From Desulfobacula sp. (GTDB lineage Bacteria; Desulfobacterota; Desulfobacteria; Desulfobacterales; Desulfobacteraceae), in NCBI GenBank assembly GCA_027858355.1, contig JAQICW010000535.1, positions 1-15,700 of the forward strand: DNA of 15,700 nt, written 5' to 3'. Positions 1 to 5,978 of this stretch are shown one piece after another. The notes under the pieces were generated by a model. The model saw nothing but the letters and a program-made list of their open reading frames with translations, was not told the DNA's origin and did no database searches. The first letter of the stretch is position 1. Every line of letters begins with the position of its first letter. The translations under genes were made by a program, and so were the position numbers.

Positions 1-211
1 CACTTTCTTTTCCATCAAAATGCCTATGATCACCCTTCCCAGTCTCATTGTCATAGCGCAAAACGCATTCACCACGCACGATATACGCAAGCCTGTACTT
101 GAACCCGTGTACAGACCCATGCAGTGGCTTTGGGAGCCGCCACAATACCAACTCCGCAAATGTCGATTCAGAATAGACGATACGTGCGCTAATGAGTTTA
201 ACAGCTTTCAT
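1..211 (-). CDS. TumE-family toxin (DUF6516-type), 5' part only, cut by window edge
   Basis: The minus strand reads open from an ATG at 211 to the window edge, giving the first 70 residues. They contain the run FAELVLWRLPKPLHGS, then HGFKYRLAYIV, LRYDNETGKGDH and RHFDGKE. This matches the family I know as TumE (DUF6516), the toxin of a type II-like toxin-antitoxin pair whose partner TumA is a small helix-turn-helix antitoxin. In this family the toxin gene usually precedes the antitoxin, so tumA would lie just left of the window; that part is inference. No stop or frameshift is seen in the visible part. The stretch is visibly richer in G+C than the AT-rich genes to its right, consistent with an acquired module. 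The start is supported by family-like N-terminus and by a consensus promoter immediately upstream, although no Shine-Dalgarno sequence precedes the ATG. Confidence 0.82.
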   Translation of the reverse strand, partial: MKAVKLISARIVYSESTFAELVLWRLPKPLHGSVHGFKYRLAYIVRGECVLRYDNETGKGDHRHFDGKES

Positions 212-218
212 GTTGGAA

Positions 219-247
219 ATTATAACAACATACGTATCTGTTGTCAA
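219..247 (-). promoter_or_regulatory. Consensus sigma-70 promoter of the TumE gene
   Basis: On the minus strand a perfect -35 (TTGACA, 247-242) and a perfect -10 (TATAAT, 224-219) are separated by exactly 17 bp. Only seven bases lie between the -10 and the ATG at 211, so the expected transcription start falls at or next to the start codon. The mRNA would then be leaderless or almost so, which fits the absence of a ribosome-binding site. Confidence 0.85.
225..244. promoter_or_regulatory. Operator-like imperfect dyad in the TumE promoter spacer
   Basis: The plus strand reads ACAACATAC (225-233) followed by GTATCTGTTGT (234-244). The right arm is the reverse complement of the left except for a two-base insertion, with ATACGTAT at the centre. 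It fills the spacer between -35 and -10, where an autoregulating antitoxin would typically bind. Function is inferred from position only. Confidence 0.4.
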
Positions 248-290
248 TAACTCCAACAACAAAAATGAATGTGAAAAGCCTGGCCCACTC

Positions 291-314
291 AAAAAAAGTC
301 GCATTAGAGCGACT
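291..314 (-). terminator. Intrinsic terminator facing left
   Basis: On the minus strand a perfect 6-bp stem (AGTCGC / GCGACT) with a 6-base loop, bases 314-297, runs directly into a run of seven T (297-291). On the plus strand there is no T-run, so it acts leftward only. It sits about 45 bp upstream of the TumE -35, and would keep transcripts entering from the right out of the TumE promoter region. No convincing gene ending into it was found. Confidence 0.65.
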
Positions 315-349
315 CATAAAGTCTCGTTTATTCAACTTTGCCTTTCCAG

Positions 350-359
350 TGAGCGCTCA
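350..359. promoter_or_regulatory. 10-bp palindrome, possible enhancer site for the sigma-54 activator
   Basis: TGAGCGCTCA is a perfect palindrome centred about 115 bp upstream of the start expected for the sigma-54 promoter at 443-459. That is the usual distance for a bacterial enhancer-binding protein. A related sequence, AGAGCGACTCA, lies at 306-316, about 44 bp further left but inside the terminator stem. Role as an activator site is inference. Confidence 0.3.
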
Positions 360-442
360 ACCGCATATGTAAAATCAATCAATAACCACATAAGAAACTG
401 GAATTTAAAGCAATCCAACAGACTTAAGTTGTGATTTCTTCT

Positions 443-459
443 CTGGCATAAGCTTTGCA
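443..459 (+). promoter_or_regulatory. Sigma-54 (-24/-12) promoter of the ORP-like cluster
   Basis: The element reads CTGGCATAAGCTTTGCA, with the invariant GG at 445-446 and GC at 457-458 separated by the required 10 bases. It matches the sigma-54 consensus (YTGGCACGrNNNTTGCW) at all positions except the C and G after TGGCA. Transcription should begin near 469-470, just before the AGAAAGGAG ribosome-binding site (472-480) of the gene starting at 491. ORP operons of Desulfovibrio are known to be sigma-54 dependent, which supports the call. Confidence 0.8.
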
Positions 460-490
460 ATACAGTTTTCCAGAAAGGAGTTTGATTTGT

Positions 491-889
491 ATGAAGATTG
501 CATTAACCATCTGGGGAAATAGAATTTCACCTGTTTTTGATTCAGCGCAGACATTGCTTGTAGCGCAGATTAAAAATGATAAGGTTATCAAAAAATCCTA
601 TGAATCTTTTGATTCCAACAGCGCAGGTTTTCCTAATGATTTTAAAAAAATGGGTATATCTGTACTGATCTGCGGCGCCATCTCCGAGAAACCGGCAAAT
701 TTAATTGCCCTTTCAGGAATCAAACTCATTCCTTTTGTAACTGGAAACGCAGCACAGTTACTGGACTTGTATCTGAACAATAACCCCGTTTCTGCATCAT
801 ATTTCATGCCGGGCTACCCAAGGCAAGGATGCCAAAACGGGTTAAAAAATGCTGTGTCAAATTTGAAAAAGGAGGGAGTACTCAAATGA
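491..889 (+). CDS. NifX/NifB-type (dinitrogenase FeMo-cofactor biosynthesis fold) protein, first gene of ORP-like operon
   Basis: A 132-residue protein that is essentially one NifX/NifB-C-terminal domain: MKIALTIWGNRISPVFDSAQ at the N-terminus, the hydrophobic VLICGAIS strand near the middle, and a C-terminal YFMPGYPRQGC tail resembling the MPGC ending common in this family. Such domains bind metal-sulfur clusters or cofactors (NifX, NafY, the Mo-Cu-binding orange protein). The start at 491 is chosen because AGAAAGGAG lies at 472-480; an upstream TTG at 455 falls inside the sigma-54 promoter and is excluded. The stop overlaps the next start (ATGA, 886-889), showing translational coupling. The usual Cys directly after MPG is a Tyr here, with a Cys four residues later. 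Ligand is unknown. Confidence 0.85.
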   Translation: MKIALTIWGNRISPVFDSAQTLLVAQIKNDKVIKKSYESFDSNSAGFPNDFKKMGISVLICGAISEKPANLIALSGIKLIPFVTGNAAQLLDLYLNNNPVSASYFMPGYPRQGCQNGLKNAVSNLKKEGVLK

Positions 890-1263
890 TAAACGCTCTA
901 TTGGCAAGCTCAGACAAAGCCCATTTTTCAAATATGATCGCTGCGTTTCAAAACCACAACATCAGGATAGATCCGGTACAAAAAGGCAGTCTTGCATTAA
1001 CCATGGTTGCTGAGAGCAGCTATAATCTGCTGATTACGGATGAAGACCTGTCAGATATGAGTGGCAAAACCCTGATTGAACGAACAATCAGTCTTAATCC
1101 ATTTATGAATTGCGTGGTTGTCAGTAGGCTTTCACACAAAGATTTTCATGAAGAATTTGAAGGTTTGGGGGTGCTCATGCAATTTCCCCTGGAACCCGGC
1201 ACAACCGATGTTCAAAAACTTCTGGATCATTTAGGCAAAATACAATTGCTGTACAAAAAATAA
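886..1263 (+). CDS. Degenerate response-regulator receiver-like protein
   Basis: 125 residues with the length and pattern of a single receiver domain. The segment LLITDEDLSDMSG aligns with the phosphoacceptor region of CheY-like proteins, placing an Asp at residue 52, and VVVSRLS corresponds to the strand-4 Ser/Thr region. However the N-terminal acidic pair is reduced to one Asp (residue 10, in LLASSDK), and the conserved Lys-Pro near the C-terminus appears as Phe-Pro (QFPLEPG). Magnesium-dependent phosphorylation is therefore doubtful; it may be a pseudo-receiver acting by protein contact. ATG at 886 overlaps the preceding stop and is served by GGAGGG at 871-876; the in-frame ATG at 829 lies inside the previous gene. 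Its place between a cofactor-binding protein and two MinD-type ATPases suggests a role in the same complex. Receiver assignment is from pattern only. Confidence 0.7.
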   Translation: MINALLASSDKAHFSNMIAAFQNHNIRIDPVQKGSLALTMVAESSYNLLITDEDLSDMSGKTLIERTISLNPFMNCVVVSRLSHKDFHEEFEGLGVLMQFPLEPGTTDVQKLLDHLGKIQLLYKK

Positions 1264-1290
1264 ATTAAGGTCACAAGGAGAATAAAACTG

Positions 1291-2169
1291 ATGATTATCA
1301 GTATTGCAAGCGGAAAAGGCGGAACCGGTAAAACAACGGTGGCAACCAATTTAGCCTTTTCTTTGGGAAAAAATGTTCAACTCATGGACTGCGATGTTGA
1401 AGAGCCAAATTCCCATCTTTTTTTAAATCCTGAAATCAAAGAGAAACAAGCCGTTATCGCGCCGATTCCCTTGATTGATGAAGACAAATGTACCTATTGT
1501 AAAAAATGTATGGAGATTTGCAGGTTCGGCGCTATTGCCGTAGTCGGCAAAAAAGTGATTACTTTTCCTGAACTATGCCACAGCTGTGGCGGCTGCATGG
1601 CGGTTTGTCCTGAAGACGCTGTTTCGGAAAGAGACAGAGAACTTGGAGATATTGAAACAGGCAGTATCAAGGAAAACTTATTTGTCCAGGGACGATTGAA
1701 TGTCGGCCAGGTCATGTCGCCGCCGATTATTAAAAAAATACGTACCCTTGCCAGGGACGGGATGATAAATATCATTGATGCCCCTCCTGGCACTTCCTGT
1801 CCTGTGATTGCTGCCATGAAAGGAGCGGATTTTGTTCTTCTGGTCACAGAGCCCACTCCTTTCGGACTTCATGACCTGACACTGGCTGTGGAAACCGTTA
1901 AAATTTTAAAAATACCCCATGGCATTGTGATAAATCGAGCTGGTATGGGAAACGATGGTGTCAAAGAATATGCAAAAAAAGAAGGCATCCCCATTCTTAT
2001 GGAAATCCCGTTTGATAAAAAAATTGCCCGGATCTATTCCAGAGGCGAACTGGTTGATGAAAAAATGCCTGAATATAAAGATAAATTTTTAGATCTGTTT
2101 GATCAAATTAAACGTCTGGTCAAAAATCCGGTTAAAGATGTGACGGATAAAGGAGCGGATAGCAAATGA
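1291..2169 (+). CDS. MinD-superfamily ATPase with inserted 2x[4Fe-4S] ferredoxin domain (first copy)
   Basis: 292 residues. A deviant Walker A motif, SGKGGTGKT (residues 7-15), with the signature early Lys, is followed by LMDCDVEEPNSHLF (switch I region). A bacterial ferredoxin domain is inserted at about 60-112, with CxxCxxCxxxC at C67/70/73/77 and C96/99/102/106. The ATPase fold resumes with Walker B DAPPGTSCP (163-171). Family knowledge: ParA/MinD/Mrp-type ATPases of this kind occur in pairs in anaerobes and belong to the ORP complex of Desulfovibrio vulgaris, probably acting in Fe-S or metal-cluster handling or ATP-driven positioning. AAGGAG lies 10 bases before the ATG. Its stop overlaps the start of the second copy (2166-2169). 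The exact substrate cannot be read from sequence. Confidence 0.92.
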   Translation: MIISIASGKGGTGKTTVATNLAFSLGKNVQLMDCDVEEPNSHLFLNPEIKEKQAVIAPIPLIDEDKCTYCKKCMEICRFGAIAVVGKKVITFPELCHSCGGCMAVCPEDAVSERDRELGDIETGSIKENLFVQGRLNVGQVMSPPIIKKIRTLARDGMINIIDAPPGTSCPVIAAMKGADFVLLVTEPTPFGLHDLTLAVETVKILKIPHGIVINRAGMGNDGVKEYAKKEGIPILMEIPFDKKIARIYSRGELVDEKMPEYKDKFLDLFDQIKRLVKNPVKDVTDKGADSK

Positions 2170-3050
2170 GAGAGCTGGTGATTTTAAGTGGAAAAGGCGG
2201 CACGGGAAAAACAAGTATAGCTGCGGCTTTTGCATCTTTTTCAAACAATGTGATCCTTTGCGATGCCGATGTGGATGCAGCCGATCTGCATCTGCTCATG
2301 GCCCCGGACATTCAACAAAAAACAGATTTTCAGGGGGGAAATGAGGCCGTCATCAATCCTGACAAATGCACGAGTTGCGGCTTCTGCATTGAATTATGCA
2401 GGTTTGACGCGGTAAAGGACACCTTTGAAATTGATCCCATTGAATGTGAGGGATGCGGTGTCTGTTATGATCTCTGCCCTGAAAAGGCCATTGATTTCCC
2501 AATAAAAACCTGCGGAGAATGGTATATTTCAGATACCCGCTTCGGCCCCATGGTTCATGCACGACTTGGAATTGCTCAAGAAAACTCCGGTCGCCTGGTG
2601 GCCCTTGTCAGACAGGAAGCCAGAAAAATAGTTCAGAAAAAAAATGTTGATCTGATACTGACCGACGGCCCGCCAGGGATAGGCTGCCCTGTTATTGCTT
2701 CCATGAGCCAGGCCAATGCGATTCTGATTGTGTCAGAACCTACTGTTTCAGGGATACACGATCTTACGCGAGTGGGTCAGCTGGCAGCTCATTTTAAAAT
2801 ACCGGCCATGGTCTGTGTGAACAAATATGACCTGAATTTCGACCAGACCCAGGCTATAAAGGATCTGGCAAAAGAAAAAAATATCTTTTTTACAGGCCAG
2901 ATCCCTTTTGATAAAAATTTCACTGAATCCATGATTCAAGGAAAAAGCATTATTGAAACCGATGAAAAATCACAGGCAAGCCTTGCTGTCAGAAAAATCT
3001 GGGAAAATGTAATGGCCCAGCCTGCTATGAATATTGTACGATTAACCTGA
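2166..3050 (+). CDS. MinD-superfamily ATPase with inserted 2x[4Fe-4S] ferredoxin domain (second copy)
   Basis: 294 residues with the same architecture as its upstream neighbour: deviant Walker A SGKGGTGKT (8-16), LCDADVDAADLHLL, an inserted ferredoxin domain with C68/71/74/78 and C94/97/100/104, and Walker B DGPPGIGCP (167-175). Overlap ATGA with the previous gene implies coupled translation and an equimolar partner. The two proteins are clearly diverged paralogues rather than a recent duplication, so a heterodimer forming a composite ATP sandwich is plausible; this is inference from MinD/ParA dimerisation. The pair corresponds by architecture to the two Fe-S ATPases of the D. vulgaris ORP operons. 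Confidence 0.92.
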   Translation: MRELVILSGKGGTGKTSIAAAFASFSNNVILCDADVDAADLHLLMAPDIQQKTDFQGGNEAVINPDKCTSCGFCIELCRFDAVKDTFEIDPIECEGCGVCYDLCPEKAIDFPIKTCGEWYISDTRFGPMVHARLGIAQENSGRLVALVRQEARKIVQKKNVDLILTDGPPGIGCPVIASMSQANAILIVSEPTVSGIHDLTRVGQLAAHFKIPAMVCVNKYDLNFDQTQAIKDLAKEKNIFFTGQIPFDKNFTESMIQGKSIIETDEKSQASLAVRKIWENVMAQPAMNIVRLT

Positions 3051-3090
3051 ACTTTCAAACAAAAAGAATTATTTAAGGAGTTAAACAAAC

Positions 3091-3474
3091 ATGAAAAACG
3101 GTAGAATTGCGATACCTTCCAATGGACAGGGCGGCCTTGACAGCACAAGAGCAGGACATTTTGGTCATTGTGACGTATTTACATTTGTCGATGTTGAAGA
3201 TGGTCAGATCAAACAGGTAACAACACTTCAAAACCAGGAACATGTCCAGGGTGGCTGCATGGTGCCGGTCAATCTTCTGGCGGACAACAAAGTCACGGCC
3301 CTGGTTGTGGGGGGTATCGGCATGCGTCCTTTAATGGGTTTCAGACAGGTGGGCATTGATGTATACCACGATGCCGAGCGTGACCAAATCAGACCCGTTG
3401 TTGAAGACCTGATTGCAGGCAAGCTTCCTGAAATCAAAAATGATCAGGTCTGCGGCGGTGGTGGACAAGTTTAA
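3091..3474 (+). CDS. NifX/NifB-type cofactor-binding protein with HFGHC motif
   Basis: 127 residues forming a single domain of the dinitrogenase FeMo-cofactor biosynthesis fold (MTH1175/TM1816-like). The N-terminal RIAIPSNGQGGLDS strand is followed by HFGHC (residues 23-27), a frequent motif in this subfamily. HVQGGC (51-56) supplies another His and Cys, and the tail ends in VCGGGGQV (Cys 121). These His/Cys residues are candidate metal ligands. An AAGGAG sequence at 3075-3080 precedes the ATG by ten bases. A 40-bp gap separates it from the ATPase gene, with no promoter or terminator seen, so it is probably in the same transcript. In NifX-type proteins the domain carries a metal cluster in transit; here the cargo may be a Mo-, Cu- or Fe-sulfide cluster, by analogy with orange protein. 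Confidence 0.85.
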   Translation: MKNGRIAIPSNGQGGLDSTRAGHFGHCDVFTFVDVEDGQIKQVTTLQNQEHVQGGCMVPVNLLADNKVTALVVGGIGMRPLMGFRQVGIDVYHDAERDQIRPVVEDLIAGKLPEIKNDQVCGGGGQV

Positions 3475-3497
3475 ATATAAACATTAGGAGATTTATC

Positions 3498-3857
3498 ATG
3501 AAAATCGCAGTAACATCAAAAGGCCGGAATCTTGATTCAAAAGTGGACCCCAGATTCGGCCGTGCCGCTTATATCCTTATCATCGATACGGAAACGCTTG
3601 AGTTTGAAGTGATTGATAATTATAAAAATGCAAATTCCTTCAAAGGTGCAGGAATTCAGGCTGCTGCCAGTATCAGTGAAAAAAATGCTGAAGTCCTTTT
3701 GACAGGATTCTGCGGTCCCAATGCTTTTAAAACACTGGATGCCGCAGGTATTAAGGTGGCCAGTGACGTTATGGGCACTGCCAGGGATGCGGTCAAGGAC
3801 TTTAATGAAGAAAAGATTTCTTTTACATGTGCCGCAACTGTTGAGGGACACTGGTAA
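3498..3857 (+). CDS. Orange-protein-like NifX-fold protein (MTH1175 type)
   Basis: 119 residues. The start MKIAVTSKGRNLDSKVDPRFGRAAY, split here as MKIAVTSKGR then VDPRFGRAAY (16-25), is typical of the MTH1175-like branch that includes the Mo-Cu cluster-binding orange protein of Desulfovibrio. AEVLLTGFCGPNAF (64-77) forms the central strand and loop, and GTARDAV (93-99) starts the last helix. Two Cys, C72 and C111, are present. TTAGGAG lies seven bases before the ATG, 23 bp after the previous gene. Of the three NifX-fold proteins in this cluster, this one is the best orange-protein candidate on length and the PRFGRA motif, but orange protein binds its cluster non-covalently without a diagnostic motif, so cluster binding is inferred from context. 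Confidence 0.78.
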   Translation: MKIAVTSKGRNLDSKVDPRFGRAAYILIIDTETLEFEVIDNYKNANSFKGAGIQAAASISEKNAEVLLTGFCGPNAFKTLDAAGIKVASDVMGTARDAVKDFNEEKISFTCAATVEGHW

Positions 3858-3957
3858 CGAATATGCCCTTTAGCATTAGAAAATAATGTTCAAACCAAAA
3901 AGGTGTTAATGAATAAGACTTTATGAATTAATATTTTATTTAAAAGAGAGGATATCA

Positions 3958-4467
3958 ATGGAACTTACTGATCTTGCCCCCCTTGAAGCGTGGGCACAAA
4001 TAGAAAAAGAATCTTTTAAAAAATTCAACCTTCAAAGCTCTGTTTTTAATACAGATGGCATAAGAATAACAGATACCAAAAACTGGGCTAACAAAATCTG
4101 CCCGGAAATCAAATCAACAGGCAAAGGCCAGAGTTTTATCTGCGCCACTGCCCACATGAATCTGGCCAACCAGGCGAGACAGACAAAAAAACCCGTGATT
4201 GAGGAATGTGATGCAGGTATGGTCAAAATTGTGACCCCCATTTTTATTGATGATGAGTTTTTAGGCGCTGCCGGAGGATGTGGACTACTGCTGGAAGATG
4301 GAGAGGTGGATTTATTTTCAATTAATAAAATTACTGATATTGACGAGACGATAATAGAAAAACTTTCTGAAGAAATTCCTGTCATCACCACCCAAACCGC
4401 TGAAACTATCTGTGACTTCTTCATGAAAAAAGTTAATACACTTGTCAACAAATATCAGGAACCGTGA
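3958..4467 (+). CDS. Stand-alone PocR-type sensory domain protein
   Basis: 169 residues, nearly all a PocR ligand-binding domain (PF10114-like). Diagnostic patterns are ICPEI (Cys 48), FICATAHMNLANQARQTKKP with Cys 62 and His 66, then IEECDAGMVKIVTPIF (Cys 84) and FLGAAGGCG (Cys 108). PocR domains are usually fused to kinases, regulators or HTH domains and sense small ligands, classically 1,3-propanediol or related compounds in the propanediol/cobalamin regulator. Here no output domain is attached. GAGAGG precedes the ATG. It lies 100 bp after the orange-protein-like gene, with no clear terminator between, so co-transcription is possible but not certain. The conserved cysteines could bind metal or haem; this is not established. 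Its ligand and partner are unknown. Confidence 0.82.
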   Translation: MELTDLAPLEAWAQIEKESFKKFNLQSSVFNTDGIRITDTKNWANKICPEIKSTGKGQSFICATAHMNLANQARQTKKPVIEECDAGMVKIVTPIFIDDEFLGAAGGCGLLLEDGEVDLFSINKITDIDETIIEKLSEEIPVITTQTAETICDFFMKKVNTLVNKYQEP

Positions 4468-4485
4468 ATTCACCGGAATTATTTT
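4462..4485. terminator. Weak hairpin between converging genes
   Basis: CCGTG-AATT-CACCGG (4462-4476) can pair with one bulged base and contains the palindrome GTGAATTCAC (4464-4473). On the plus strand AATTATTTT follows, a poor T-run. The hairpin spans both stop codons of the converging genes. It is the only candidate end signal seen in the 11-bp gap. Confidence 0.25.
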
Positions 4486-5945
4486 AAAGGCAGGGTGACT
4501 ATAAATTCAGTATATTTATTCAATTGAGAGTTAATAGTTATGGTTCCGCCATGTTGTTTGATAGATCGCGATGCAATAAAAAGTCCCAGGCCTGTTCCCT
4601 TATTGCCTTTATCAGAAAAGAAAAGGTTGAATATTTTATCTTTTTTATTCTCGTCCAACCCTTTGCCATTATCTTTAATGGCAAAAATAATATGAGAATC
4701 TTCAATGCGGGTTAAAAAACTGATTTCACCCTTTTTCTTTTTTGATATGCAGGCATCAACAGCATTTTCAAGAATACTGGAAAAGGCTGCTAAAACAGCT
4801 ATTTTATCGATATAAAGGGAAATAGTATTATGGGGGAAGTCTACTTTAAAATTAATATTTTCCTGATCTGCTCTGGGTTTAATTGACGAAACAATTTCCT
4901 TTATCAGTTCCGGCAACAGGACGTGTGATCTGTCAAGTTCTCTTTTTTTGGTATGGAATAAAATATTCAATACCATCTCTCTGGTTTTTAAAATTTTGTC
5001 TTTAACGATTTCCCAGCCTTCCGATATTTGCCGGGTGTCATTTTTATCCAGGCCGGACTCTATGAGATATGAACCACCGTCAAGTCCAGTTAAAAGCTGT
5101 TTAAGGCCATGGGAAACAGAACCGATGTGAAGTCCGAGCGAGGCCAAATGGTCCTGAAGTTCACGGATCATTGTTACATCCGTTGACATTTCCATGACAT
5201 GCTTAACCTGACCTTTAGAATCTATAATGGCAGATGTCTGGATAAAAATATTGCGCACGCTTGAGTCTTTTAGAACAACATCCATTTCAGCCGTATGAGA
5301 GCCTTTGTCCTTGAATGTTTTTATAACAGGGCAATCAGGACAGGGAGATTTTCTGCCTTTATAAACATCATAACAGGTCATCCCTTCTTTATAATTGAAG
5401 TGCTCCTTGAATATCCTGTTTGTCTCTATAATAGTAAGATTTTTATCCTGTATCGTTAAATAACCTGGAGATTCGTTAAACAGCTGAATATATCTTTTTT
5501 CAGATTCTGCAAGTTTTTGGGTTTTCTCTTGTACAAGCTTTTCAAGGTCTTTTGTATAGGTCAGAATTTTTTTTCTTGTGTCTATCCTGTCATGGGCTCT
5601 TTTCAGTGCTATATCCAGAACATCATTATCAATAGGCTTTGAAATAAAATCAACAGCATCAAGCTTTAAGCTTTCAATGGCAAGCTTAAAATCACCATGA
5701 CCTGTAATCATAATAACTTCAGTATCAGGACTGTTCTTTTTTATATGTTTCAACAGCGAAACACCATCCATCCCCGGCATTCTGATGTCGGTCAGAACGA
5801 TATCAAAGATATCCCTGTCGATTTTTTCAGCAGCTTTTTTCCCGTTATCAGCAGTAGAAACTTCATATCCAAGATCCTGCAAATAGATTGTCAGAACTTT
5901 TCTAATACCTTCTTCGTCATCCACAAGCAAAACTTTCGTTGCCAT
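4479..5945 (-). CDS. Receiver-PAS-histidine kinase, last gene of the tmc-linked run
   Basis: 488 residues. Receiver domain at 1-120, with the acidic pair D9/D10, phosphoacceptor D53 (LTDIRMPGMDG), T81 and K103 all present. A coiled-coil linker follows (about 125-150), then a PAS domain (about 150-262) containing C191-x10-C202-x2-C205-P-V. The dimerisation helix has SVSHGLKQLL with candidate phospho-His H279. The ATPase domain shows N-box N394 (ILENAVDA), G1 DNGKG (425-429), F-box-like FNLFF and G2 GNKGTGLGLF. No transmembrane segment or DNA-binding domain: a cytoplasmic sensor that can be phosphorylated on its own receiver. The receiver and H-box closely resemble those of the protein at 7890-9044, so the two are paralogues. 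I recall a sensor kinase/response regulator at the matching place beside tmc in D. vulgaris (DVU0258). Redox or ligand sensing by the Cys-bearing PAS is inferred. Confidence 0.9.
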   Translation of the reverse strand: MATKVLLVDDEEGIRKVLTIYLQDLGYEVSTADNGKKAAEKIDRDIFDIVLTDIRMPGMDGVSLLKHIKKNSPDTEVIMITGHGDFKLAIESLKLDAVDFISKPIDNDVLDIALKRAHDRIDTRKKILTYTKDLEKLVQEKTQKLAESEKRYIQLFNESPGYLTIQDKNLTIIETNRIFKEHFNYKEGMTCYDVYKGRKSPCPDCPVIKTFKDKGSHTAEMDVVLKDSSVRNIFIQTSAIIDSKGQVKHVMEMSTDVTMIRELQDHLASLGLHIGSVSHGLKQLLTGLDGGSYLIESGLDKNDTRQISEGWEIVKDKILKTREMVLNILFHTKKRELDRSHVLLPELIKEIVSSIKPRADQENINFKVDFPHNTISLYIDKIAVLAAFSSILENAVDACISKKKKGEISFLTRIEDSHIIFAIKDNGKGLDENKKDKIFNLFFSDKGNKGTGLGLFIASRSIKQHGGTITINSQLNKYTEFIVTLPLK

Positions 5946-5978
5946 AATGGTTGTCCCTATTCAATTATTATGCTTCAA

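Noticed and set aside
20..250. 76-residue plus-strand reading frame at the left edge
   Set aside because: It lies opposite the minus-strand TumE coding sequence, which has a recognised family pattern and a promoter.
192..434. 80-residue plus-strand reading frame in the region before the sigma-54 promoter
   Set aside because: Low-complexity Asn/Lys/Ser-rich product with no family resemblance, no ribosome-binding site, and it runs through the TumE promoter and the terminator hairpin.
455..490. Upstream TTG start adding 12 residues to the first NifX-type protein
   Set aside because: It starts inside the sigma-54 promoter, before the predicted transcription start, and upstream of the clear ribosome-binding site.
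332..513. Minus-strand reading frame of about 57 codons ending 17 bp before the leftward terminator
   Set aside because: The distance from stop to terminator looked attractive, but the frame crosses the sigma-54 promoter and the start of the NifX-type gene in antisense, has no ribosome-binding site, and its product resembles nothing known.
1494..1856. 120-residue minus-strand reading frame opposite the first MinD-type ATPase
   Set aside because: Shadow of a well-supported gene; no domain pattern and no start signal.
3858..3957. Promoter or terminator in the 100-bp gap before the PocR gene
   Set aside because: The stretch is AT-rich, but no -35/-10 pair with proper spacing, no -24/-12 element and no stem followed by a T-run was found.
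491..4467. Nitrogenase cofactor-maturation operon
   Set aside because: NifX-fold proteins alone are not diagnostic; no nifH, nifD, nifK, nifE, nifN or radical-SAM nifB gene is present, while the paired Fe-S ATPases and the sigma-54 promoter fit the ORP type better.
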